From: an uncultured Lachnospiraceae bacterium
GTDB lineage: Bacteria > Bacillota > Clostridia > Lachnospirales > Lachnospiraceae
Direction of reading: 5' to 3'
DNA length: 29,275 bases
Assembly (NCBI GenBank): GCA_910584915.1
Contig: CAJUDM010000039.1
Coordinates: 1 to 29,275, forward strand
The position numbers were made by a program, and so were the translations under genes. The notes under the pieces are model-generated. The model did no database searches. It had not been told where the DNA came from and saw only the letters and a list, made by a program, of their open reading frames with translations. The number at the start of each line of letters is the position of its first letter. Within the stretch, counting starts at the first letter, position 1. Of the stretch, positions 14,308 through 21,390 are shown in pieces.

Positions 14308-15252
14308 TCAACTGTTTTTACTGTTTCTTATATCAATAAATACAGCAACCATAATGATCAGTCCCTGAATCACTTTCTGATAATATGCAGAGATTCCCAA
14401 TATATCGAGCCCATTTTGAACAACACCTATCAGCAATGCCCCGATAATGGTTCCTATCAAGCCTCCTTTCCCCCCTGACATACTTACCCCACCAATAACA
14501 GCTGCCGCTATCGCATTCATTTCATACCCTTCACCTGTTGTCGGATTTCCCGATGTAATTCTTGATGCTGCCAAAAGTCCCGCAAGGCCCGCACAGAATC
14601 CGCTTATCGAATACGCTGCAAGCTTTACAAAATTCACATGGATCCCTGATGAATTGGCAGATATCTCATTTCCTCCCACCGCATACAAATGTCTGCCAAA
14701 AACTGTAAAATTCAAAAGAAAGGAACCTGCCGCAAACACGGCTATAAGATAATATATTAAGTTTGGAATTCCCAGGCTTGTCCCGTTAGCAAGATTGATC
14801 AGGCCATCTGAGAGCCCAAAAATAGGAATGCCATTTGTGACAAGCAAAGAAATGCCGCGCACAATCGTCATCGAAGACAATGTGATGATAAAGGGTGGAA
14901 ATTTTGCATAGGCGACGCCAGCTCCATTAAACAAACCCACCAACACTCCCGTAGACAATGCCAGAATAACAGGAACAAACAATGGATATCCGCTGTTAGC
15001 AACCGCAAACATAGCTGCCACGATGCTGGAGAGGGAAACAATGGAGCCTACTGACAGATCGATTCCTCCTGTAATGATCACGACAGTCATTCCCACAGCC
15101 AGTATGCCGTTGATCGATATCTGCTTGACTACATTTGCCAGATTCCTTCCAGTTAGGAAGGAAGGCGATAAAATTGACATAATGATCACAAGCAATAATA
15201 ACGCCCAAAATATAGATGTTTTTTTCAAACCTGCCATCACTTTATACTTCAT
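14308..15252 (-). CDS. Sugar ABC transporter permease (RbsC-like)
   Basis: This is the membrane channel of a ribose-type (CUT2) importer. The 314-residue product has about eight to ten hydrophobic segments and the family motifs GGIDLSVGSIVSLSS and the cytoplasmic coupling segment AVGGNEISANSSGIHV. The length matches RbsC (about 320). It lies 19 bases downstream of the ATPase gene and 24 bases upstream of the binding-protein gene. Only a single permease is encoded, so it must form a homodimer, as in other CUT2 systems. Confidence 0.95.
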   Translation of the reverse strand: MKYKVMAGLKKTSIFWALLLLVIIMSILSPSFLTGRNLANVVKQISINGILAVGMTVVIITGGIDLSVGSIVSLSSIVAAMFAVANSGYPLFVPVILALSTGVLVGLFNGAGVAYAKFPPFIITLSSMTIVRGISLLVTNGIPIFGLSDGLINLANGTSLGIPNLIYYLIAVFAAGSFLLNFTVFGRHLYAVGGNEISANSSGIHVNFVKLAAYSISGFCAGLAGLLAASRITSGNPTTGEGYEMNAIAAAVIGGVSMSGGKGGLIGTIIGALLIGVVQNGLDILGISAYYQKVIQGLIIMVAVFIDIRNSKNS

Positions 15253-15271
15253 AACCTGCTTTCCTCCCGTT

Positions 15272-16774
15272 TTATCTGGAAACCTCAGTACCTGATGCCA
15301 ATGCCATGATCTTTTCCTGTGTTATCTCTTCTTTTTCCAGAGTCCCCGCCATCCTTCCCTCGCACAATACTATGACTCTGTCGCACATTCCGATCAACTC
15401 CGGCATTTCCGATGAAATAAAAATAATAGATTTCCCCTGTTGTGCCATATCATTGATCAGTTTATAAATCTCTGCTTTTGAGCCGACATCGATTCCGCGG
15501 GTCGGTTCATCCAGAATCAGTATATCCGGTTCATTTAAGAGCCATTTTGCCAGAACAACTTTCTGCTGGTTTCCTCCGCTCAATTTACCGGTTAACTGGT
15601 TGAGTGAGCCGGTTTTTATAGAAAGTTTATCTATCATCTCCGAAGCCATTATCTTTCGCTTTTTGTAATTAATACAACCAAACCGGCTATATTTCTTCTC
15701 TGTCACAGCCATTATGTTGTCTGTTACATTCCCTTGCAGATTCAATCCGACATTTTTCCGATCCTCCGGAATCAGCGCCAGTTTATGCGCTATTGCACTC
15801 CTTGACGTCTTTAAATGGACAGAGTTTCCGAATAGTTCTACTTCCCCGCCATCTAATCTCGTCAGGCCAAATAATGCCATTACCATTTCTGTCCTTCCGG
15901 CTCCTACCAACCCGCCAAAACCGAGAATTTCTCCTTGCCTCAGTTCAAAATGGATATCCTGAAATTCACGTTTTCTACTGAGTCCTTTCGCCGAAAGAAC
16001 TACTCTTTTCTCCGATCTGTTTTCTCTCACTGGATAATAGTCTTTCAATTCCCTTCCAACCATCAGCTTGATCAAAGAATCTTTATCAAAGAATTCTGTA
16101 TCTCCCTCACCGACCATTGTCCCGTCTCGCAAGATTGTTATCCTGTCCGCTATGTAGAAGATCTCTTCCAGGCGATGAGAAATATAGATAAATGAAATAC
16201 CTTTTGCCTTCAGTCTTTTGATCACCGCAAAAAGTTTCTCCGATTCTCCCTGACTGATAGAAGACGTAGGTTCATCCATAATGATCAGCCGGGCACCAAA
16301 CGATACTGCCTTCGCAATTTCAACCATTTGCATCTGTGCCGTCTTCAGCCACCGCACCTTATGTTTAGGCTCCAATTCCAGCCCTATCCTTTTAAGGGCT
16401 TCGCCCGCTGCTCTGTTTTGTTGTTGTTTTCTGACAATACACCCCTTTTTCATCTCCCGTCCGGCAAACATATTTTCAGCGATAGTCATATCAGGGATAA
16501 GATTTAGCTCCTGATGGATCATTGACAGCCCTGTCCTTTGCGCCTCTCCCGGATTACTTATCTTTATAGCGCGTCCCTCCCAGAAAACTTCTCCCTCATC
16601 CAGCTTCTCTTCTCCCATCAATACCTTTACCAAAGTTGATTTTCCGGCACCATTTTCCCCCAGCAGAGCATGGACCTCTCCCTCCTTTACAGTGAGGGAC
16701 ACACCATGAAGCACTTCGATATTCGAGTATGATTTTTTTATATTCTCCATACGTACAATCTCTTTATTCCCCAT
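15272..16774 (-). CDS. Sugar ABC transporter ATPase (RbsA-like, two nucleotide-binding domains)
   Basis: The 500-residue protein has two fused ATPase domains, the hallmark of CUT2 transporters. NBD1 has GENGAGKST, a degenerate signature (SISQGESE region) and LIIMDEPTSSIS. NBD2 has a degenerate Walker A (GLVGAGRTEM), the full signature LSGGNQQK and LILDEPTRGIDVG. This asymmetry is normal for RbsA. I start at the ATG 16774 because GGGAGAG lies about ten bases upstream; an ATG three codons earlier has the site too close. It is the first gene of the importer operon under the promoter at 16825-16854. Confidence 0.96.
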   Translation of the reverse strand: MGNKEIVRMENIKKSYSNIEVLHGVSLTVKEGEVHALLGENGAGKSTLVKVLMGEEKLDEGEVFWEGRAIKISNPGEAQRTGLSMIHQELNLIPDMTIAENMFAGREMKKGCIVRKQQQNRAAGEALKRIGLELEPKHKVRWLKTAQMQMVEIAKAVSFGARLIIMDEPTSSISQGESEKLFAVIKRLKAKGISFIYISHRLEEIFYIADRITILRDGTMVGEGDTEFFDKDSLIKLMVGRELKDYYPVRENRSEKRVVLSAKGLSRKREFQDIHFELRQGEILGFGGLVGAGRTEMVMALFGLTRLDGGEVELFGNSVHLKTSRSAIAHKLALIPEDRKNVGLNLQGNVTDNIMAVTEKKYSRFGCINYKKRKIMASEMIDKLSIKTGSLNQLTGKLSGGNQQKVVLAKWLLNEPDILILDEPTRGIDVGSKAEIYKLINDMAQQGKSIIFISSEMPELIGMCDRVIVLCEGRMAGTLEKEEITQEKIMALASGTEVSR

Positions 16775-16824
16775 ACTTATCATCTCTCCCGATTCATGTT
16801 GTCGTCCTCTTTATCTTTAGCCCA

Positions 16825-16854
16825 CTATATCATAGCCGCTTCTATTTTGTCAAA
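16825..16854 (-). promoter_or_regulatory. Sigma-A promoter of the ABC importer operon
   Basis: The minus strand has a perfect -35 TTGACA (16849-16854), an 18 bp spacer and -10 TATAGT (16825-16830). It diverges from the promoter at 16897-16925, with 42 bases between the two -35 boxes. Confidence 0.82.
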
Positions 16855-16896
16855 TACTTTTTTAATTATATTTTGCAAAATAATTTTAATAAAGTA
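16855..16896. promoter_or_regulatory. Candidate operator between the divergent promoters
   Basis: The sequence between the two -35 boxes is a near-palindrome. ATTTTGCAAAAT (16870-16881) is a perfect 12-bp core, and TACTTT (16856-16861) and AAAGTA (16891-16896) are outer arms centred within half a base of the same point. Its location fits a ROK-family repressor that controls both directions at once. The A/T-rich content raises the chance of coincidental symmetry. Confidence 0.5.
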
Positions 16897-16925
16897 TTGA
16901 CACGAAAAAATGCTTTATTTATAAT
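16897..16925 (+). promoter_or_regulatory. Sigma-A promoter of the HPS-DhaKL operon
   Basis: The plus strand has a perfect -35 TTGACA (16897-16902), a 17 bp spacer and a perfect -10 TATAAT (16920-16925). The leader is about 85 bases long. Confidence 0.88.
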
Positions 16926-16943
16926 GTAATAAACTTATTAATA

Positions 16944-16955
16944 CTTTTGTAAAAT
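16944..16955 (+). promoter_or_regulatory. Possible second operator site in the HPS operon leader
   Basis: CTTTTGTAAAAT matches the palindrome core ATTTTGCAAAAT at 16870-16881 in ten of twelve bases. It lies just past the expected transcription start, a good place for a repressor to block elongation. Confidence 0.35.
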
Positions 16956-17019
16956 GCTTTTATAATATTGATAAGTTTCAGCAACTATACACTATATCAA
17001 AAGAAAGGAAGGTTTTACC

Positions 17020-17703
17020 ATGAAAGAAAACACAACTCCCTGGGTACAGGCGGCCATAGATGTACCCGACATGAAATCAGCTGTCGAAATAGCCAAAATG
17101 GCTGTTGCAGCAGGCTGTGACTGGATCGAGGCCGGTACCCCTCTGCTGTATGGCGAGGGATATAAAGCCATCACCGCGTTGAAAGAGGTCGCCGGCAGCA
17201 GACCGGTAATCGCCGATTTCAAAGCGCAGGACGGATGTTATTCCTATTTTATGGAAGCCAAAAAAGCAGGAGCCGATTATGCTACCGTAACGGTCGTCAA
17301 TAATGACTGCGGCACACTGGAAGCACTGCGTGCCCGCAGAGACTGCGGCATCAAAGTCCTCGCCGACCTTTTTGGCGTCAGCGTAGAAGATGCTCCCAGA
17401 CGCGCTCAGGAAGTGGAGGCCATGGGTGTCGATGCAATCTGTATCCACTTCGGTTTTGATGAGTCACAGTATAACAAAAAACGCCGACAGTCCGACGGAC
17501 TGCGTGAAGTAAAAGCCGCCGTCAAAATACCTGTCAGCTGCGCCGCAGACACGTTGGAAGAAGCGATAGAAGCCATGAAACAGGGAGCCGACTGGGTATT
17601 TTTCGGCGCTGACTATTTAAATGAAGCCAAACCGGAAAAACTGGAACCTCTAAAGCACTATGTTGATACCGTACATAATTGCCGAAGGAGTTGCTGCCTA
17701 TGA
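17020..17703 (+). CDS. HUMPS-family enzyme, hexulose-6-phosphate synthase-like
   Basis: This family (3-hexulose-6-phosphate synthase and 3-keto-L-gulonate-6-phosphate decarboxylase) is a TIM barrel that makes a metal-stabilised enediolate, either by aldol cleavage/condensation with formaldehyde or by decarboxylation. The 227-residue product has IEAGTPL (Glu37), the DxKxxD metal motif as DFKAQD (66-71) and IHFGFDESQ (142-150). The decarboxylases usually have Arg in this last loop and it is absent here, so the protein looks more synthase-like. The residues after DFKAQD (GCYSYF) are unlike the common AG-E pattern, so the substrate may differ. It heads an operon with dhaK- and dhaL-like genes, and its last codons double as the dhaK ribosome binding site. 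Confidence 0.88.
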   Translation: MKENTTPWVQAAIDVPDMKSAVEIAKMAVAAGCDWIEAGTPLLYGEGYKAITALKEVAGSRPVIADFKAQDGCYSYFMEAKKAGADYATVTVVNNDCGTLEALRARRDCGIKVLADLFGVSVEDAPRRAQEVEAMGVDAICIHFGFDESQYNKKRRQSDGLREVKAAVKIPVSCAADTLEEAIEAMKQGADWVFFGADYLNEAKPEKLEPLKHYVDTVHNCRRSCCL

Positions 17704-18707
17704 AAAAAATTATGAACCTTCCAGAAAATTTTGTTGCAGAATCATTGGATGGCATTATAAAAGCGCACAGCGCCAGGCTGATGAGCCCTGATAAGGAGCA
17801 CCGTATTATTCTTTCGAAAAATCCTTCTCCCCATCGGAAAGTGGCTGTCGTCACTGCCGGCGGCAGCGGACATCTCCCGACGTTTTTAGGTTATGTCGGT
17901 GATGGTATGCTGGATGGATGTGCTGTCGGAAACATATTTGCTTCACCATCTGCCGGTAAAATGTATGAAATGATAAAAGCTGTCGACCGGGGCGGCGGAG
18001 TTTTTTGTCTTTTCGGCAACTACAGCGGCGACTCACTGAATTTTCAAATGGCATGCGACTATGCGGCGCTTGACAATATCAACACCATACAGATGACCGT
18101 AAAAGATGATGTTGCCTCTGCTCCTGCATATCTGTCCGATAAAAGGCGTGGGATAGCCGGTCTTGTTTACGCTTATAAGATTGCTGGCGCAGCGGCGGAT
18201 GATATGCTGTCTCTGGACGAAGTTGCCTCCATCACTGATGAAGCTTTACACAATATCAAAAGCATCGGTGCCGCTCTCACACCCTGCATTGTGCCTGAGG
18301 CCGGGAAAGCTACTTTTACGATCTGTGACGACGAAATCGAAATTGGGATGGGCATTCACGGAGAACCCGGAATAGAGACAAAGAATCTGATGCCGGCCGA
18401 TACTCTTGCTGACACTCTGCTTGACAATATTTTAAAAGAAATGCCTCTTGCAGATGGCGATGAAGTATCTGTAATGGTCAACGGTCTTGGCGCAACTCCG
18501 CCAGAAGAGCTGTATATCTTATATCGCAGAATTTTTGATCGCCTTCATCATATGAATGTTTCCATATACATGCCACACATCGGAGAATTCGCCACATCCA
18601 TGGAGATGGCAGGCTGTTCTCTCACTGTATTCAAACTCAGTGAAAAACTGAAAAAATATTTATTATATCCTGCAAATACACCTTTTTATACATCTTTGAA
18701 CAAGTAG
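17700..18707 (+). CDS. Dihydroxyacetone kinase subunit DhaK-like
   Basis: DhaK-family proteins bind a small ketose covalently through a histidine and present it for phosphorylation by DhaL. The 335-residue product keeps the three key residues: His58 in GGSGHLP, Asp111 in NYSGDSLNF and His220 in GMGIHGEPG. The usual GHEP is GHLP here, a change beside the substrate site. The ATG at 17700 overlaps the stop of the upstream gene (ATGA), with AAGGAG nine bases before. The neighbouring HPS-like enzyme, ribose-type importer and lack of glycerol genes argue against plain dihydroxyacetone. DhaK relatives acting on erythrulose or apulose are known, so a C4 or branched C5 ketose is plausible. Confidence 0.92.
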   Translation: MKKIMNLPENFVAESLDGIIKAHSARLMSPDKEHRIILSKNPSPHRKVAVVTAGGSGHLPTFLGYVGDGMLDGCAVGNIFASPSAGKMYEMIKAVDRGGGVFCLFGNYSGDSLNFQMACDYAALDNINTIQMTVKDDVASAPAYLSDKRRGIAGLVYAYKIAGAAADDMLSLDEVASITDEALHNIKSIGAALTPCIVPEAGKATFTICDDEIEIGMGIHGEPGIETKNLMPADTLADTLLDNILKEMPLADGDEVSVMVNGLGATPPEELYILYRRIFDRLHHMNVSIYMPHIGEFATSMEMAGCSLTVFKLSEKLKKYLLYPANTPFYTSLNK

Positions 18708-18719
18708 GAGGCACTCTAT

Positions 18720-19337
18720 ATGAACCGGGAAAATCTCATATATCTTCTCAAAAATATATCAGATACTATGACGCAGAACGAAGATCTCCTTACGCAGGCC
18801 GATGCAAAATTCGGAGACGGAGACCTTGGCATTTCCATGAAAAAAGGATTTGACGCCATTTATCATATTGTCTCTGTTTCAGAAGAGATCGATCTTGGCA
18901 AAATATTTCTTCAATGTTCTGCCGGCTTCAATGAAGCGGCGCCTTCCACTTTAGGTACCATTTTATCGATCTGTATGATGGGCATGGCAAAAAAATTAAA
19001 CGGCCTCACGGATGCTTCGCTTGAAAATATGGCGGATGCACTGGATGCAGGTCTGGAAATGGTCAGTCTGCGAACAAAGTCCTCTGTCGGTGACAGAACC
19101 ATAATGGACAGCCTGGTTCCCGCTGTAAAAGCTTTGAAAAATCATGTTTCTGAAGAAAAGGATGCCGCTCTTACAGCTGCTTTCAAAGCAGCGGAAAAAG
19201 GTATGGAAAATACAAAATTTCTGCCTGCTAAATTTGGCAGAATGGTCTATTACGGTGAACAGGTTTTAGGACATGCGGATGGAGGCGCTATTGCCGGAAT
19301 GCTTATCTTTAAAGCGCTTTCACATCACTCCGACTGA
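18720..19337 (+). CDS. Dihydroxyacetone kinase subunit DhaL-like (divergent)
   Basis: DhaL carries the nucleotide and phosphorylates the ketose held by DhaK. The 205-residue all-helical product retains the Mg-ADP aspartates Asp28, Asp33 and Asp35 in DAKFGDGDLG (family norm IGDGDHG, so His is Leu), the SVGDRTIMDSLVPA segment and the C-terminal GRMVYYGEQVLGHADGG in place of GRASYLGERSxGHxDPG. The normally Gly/Ser-rich GGTSGPLYG loop is NEAAPSTLGT, a marked change. AGGAGG is eight bases upstream of the ATG, and dhaK ends 12 bases before. No DhaM is present, so either ATP is used directly or the phosphoryl donor is encoded elsewhere. Confidence 0.9.
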   Translation: MNRENLIYLLKNISDTMTQNEDLLTQADAKFGDGDLGISMKKGFDAIYHIVSVSEEIDLGKIFLQCSAGFNEAAPSTLGTILSICMMGMAKKLNGLTDASLENMADALDAGLEMVSLRTKSSVGDRTIMDSLVPAVKALKNHVSEEKDAALTAAFKAAEKGMENTKFLPAKFGRMVYYGEQVLGHADGGAIAGMLIFKALSHHSD

Positions 19338-19359
19338 TCTTTTGGGTAAAAAATGTGAA

Positions 19360-19411
19360 GCAGCAGAAAAATCGCCCTGAAATATGTTTTTCAAGGCGAT
19401 TTTCCTGTTGC
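19360..19411 (+). terminator. Long hairpin terminating the HPS-DhaKL operon
   Basis: AAAATCGCC (19368-19376) and GGCGATTTT (19395-19403) are perfectly complementary. An outer stem, GCAGCAG (19360-19366) with CTGTTGC (19405-19411), adds seven pairs with one G-U. It begins 22 bases after the dhaL-like stop. The T-run is part of the stem, so termination strength is uncertain. Its right arm overlaps the promoter of the CYTH gene. Confidence 0.65.
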
Positions 19412-19436
19412 AGAAATATTTCTTTTTCTATATAGT
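19408..19436 (+). promoter_or_regulatory. Sigma-A promoter of the CYTH-domain gene
   Basis: The plus strand has TTGCAG (19408-19413), a 17 bp spacer and TATAGT (19431-19436). The leader would be about 25 bases. Confidence 0.6.
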
Positions 19437-19466
19437 AAAAGATACCATATTAAAAAGGAGCCTCCC

Positions 19467-19958
19467 ATGGAAATAGAACGCAAATTCTTATTGAAACATA
19501 CACCCGAAAATTTAGATACCTGTCCTTATCATCTGATCGAACAGGCATATTTATGCACAGAACCTGTCGTGCGCATCCGCAGACAGGATGAAGAATACTA
19601 TATGACTTATAAAGGAAGCGGCATGATGAGCAGGGAGGAATACAACCTTCCGCTGAATAGAGAAGCCTATGAACACCTGCTGCCAAAAGCTGACGGCAAT
19701 GTCATATCTAAGAAAAGATACCTGATACCTCTGTCGGATCAGGAGATCAATCCGGAGTGCCTGTCACTTTTAAACGGCGCTTCCCTCACCGTGGAACTGG
19801 ATGAGTTCGCGCCGCCCTTTGCGCCGCTCCTCCTCGCGGAAGTCGAATTTCCGGACGAGGAGACGGCAAACGCTTTTCAGATGCCGGACTGGTTTTCAGA
19901 GGATGTGACACAGGATGTCAGATATCATAACTCCCATATGTCGAGACAATGTCATTAA
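19467..19958 (+). CDS. CYTH-domain protein (triphosphate tunnel family)
   Basis: CYTH proteins form an eight-stranded tunnel that binds triphosphates; bacterial members are often inorganic triphosphatases. The 163-residue product starts with the family EIERKFLL motif and keeps alternating basic and acidic strands: RIRRQ, MTYKG, KKRYLIP, TVELDEF and LAEVEFP. Length is typical (150-180). AGGAG lies six bases before the ATG. It is probably monocistronic, between the HPS-DhaKL operon and a gene converging from the right. No second domain such as CHAD is present, and the cellular substrate is unknown. Confidence 0.92.
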   Translation: MEIERKFLLKHTPENLDTCPYHLIEQAYLCTEPVVRIRRQDEEYYMTYKGSGMMSREEYNLPLNREAYEHLLPKADGNVISKKRYLIPLSDQEINPECLSLLNGASLTVELDEFAPPFAPLLLAEVEFPDEETANAFQMPDWFSEDVTQDVRYHNSHMSRQCH

Positions 19959-20001
19959 GTTAATCACGGCGTCCGGCAACCAGTAACCAAATGACATCGG
20001 A

Positions 20002-21351
20002 TCAGACTCCCTCTATCCCAAGATCCTCAAATTTCGCCTCCAGGCAGTTATAATATCTGCTCTGAAACGTGATGATCCCCAGCCCGTCCTCCGTCAGGTA
20101 AAAATAGGAGTCATACTCGCTGGGGGGTTCATCTTCCTCCAGATCCAGCCTGTCGATCCAGTCCTGCGTCTGCTCGCCCTCCCAGGAGATCAGACTCTCG
20201 AAAGCTCCGCTCTCCAGCAATGATTTTACCGAACGCCCTTTCCCTATCACATCCTCCAGATGAAGCACCTCGCCGGTCTTCATATCGATGGTCACACCGC
20301 TCTCCCACTCATTCGGATGAACAGTACCGCGCGTATAATTGCCCTCATAAATGCAGACGGAAAAATACCTCTCATCTTCTCTCGTGACCAGATAGGATCT
20401 GCCGATGTAAGTATATACACTCTCCTCCGGATATAACCGGTCCTCCGAATAATAGCCATAGAAAAAGGCTTCCCTCAGCGCCTCATTGACTTTCTCCTCA
20501 AGGGCTTCATCCGACAGCGAGATTTCCGGATACTCTATGGTGATATTGATATCCAGCCTCTCATCCTGATAGAGGTAGATCACCGGATGCACAGAGTAAC
20601 TGTAACCGGTATTGACAGTTCTGTATGGGACTTCCTTCCATATCCTTTTTTCGATCGGTCCGCTCTCCGAATCGTAATGGACAGCCGCCGGCAGATCCGT
20701 CCCGACTGCGATCCCGACTTTATATCGGTAGTTTTCCCTTAAATCCGCTACAAAGGAATCGTCCTCATCCAACATCCAGAAGGAATCCCCGGAAAAGATC
20801 CGTTCGTCCTGTCCCTGAAATGTATACCAGGCATTTTCCTCGTCCACCGTGTAAGAGATGCACTCTCTCCACAGTTCGTCCTCCCCCTCCAGCAATATAT
20901 CGCAGAAAAATTTCTCTTCTTCCCTTTCAACCGCACCAAAATATGCCTGGTAAGCATCTTCTATCCCGTAAATACGAAATCCCTCCTGAATATAAAGAGA
21001 CATCTGCTCATAGGCGTCTGTCTCCTCAGCGGATAACCCGGGAGCGGCGATCGCCTCTTTTTCCGACTCCTCCGCCGGTTCTTTTGTCTGCCCACTGGTC
21101 CGACTTCCTGTCGATCCTGCTATCTGCCCACCAGCTGACACTTCTGTCGATCCCGCTATCCGCTCACTGTCTGATCCTTCTGTCGGTTCCTCCGCCGCCT
21201 GTTTCCCGGTATTTTCCACCGCGGTTTCTTCCTGCCTGTTTTCCTCATCACCACATCCCGCTATGGAAAAACAGCAAACTAAACATAGGATGAATAAAAT
21301 TATCCTCCTCTTTATACGAAAGGTCTTACGTTCGCCATCATCACATTGCAT
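20002..21351 (-). CDS. RsiV-like lipoprotein (DUF3298/DUF4163-type C-terminus)
   Basis: The 449-residue product has a basic, hydrophobic lipoprotein signal with FSIAGC (Cys33). A Glu/Ser/Gly-rich linker contains a 12-residue imperfect repeat (IAGSTEVSAGGQIAGST region). The middle domain (about 110-230) is unassigned. The C-terminal part (about 245-445) looks like the extracellular domain of RsiV-type proteins: paired strands INITIEYPEIS, then EALEEKVNEALREAFF, VTIDMKTGEVLHLEDVI and LTEDGLGIITF. RsiV itself is an anti-sigma factor, but no sigma factor is encoded nearby, so a regulatory role is not supported here. It follows the GH31 gene by 39 bases and has GAGG before the ATG. Confidence 0.78.
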   Translation of the reverse strand: MQCDDGERKTFRIKRRIILFILCLVCCFSIAGCGDEENRQEETAVENTGKQAAEEPTEGSDSERIAGSTEVSAGGQIAGSTGSRTSGQTKEPAEESEKEAIAAPGLSAEETDAYEQMSLYIQEGFRIYGIEDAYQAYFGAVEREEEKFFCDILLEGEDELWRECISYTVDEENAWYTFQGQDERIFSGDSFWMLDEDDSFVADLRENYRYKVGIAVGTDLPAAVHYDSESGPIEKRIWKEVPYRTVNTGYSYSVHPVIYLYQDERLDINITIEYPEISLSDEALEEKVNEALREAFFYGYYSEDRLYPEESVYTYIGRSYLVTREDERYFSVCIYEGNYTRGTVHPNEWESGVTIDMKTGEVLHLEDVIGKGRSVKSLLESGAFESLISWEGEQTQDWIDRLDLEEDEPPSEYDSYFYLTEDGLGIITFQSRYYNCLEAKFEDLGIEGV

Positions 21352-21390
21352 CTCAATACCTCACCGCCTGCTAAGACATACAGCAGAATT

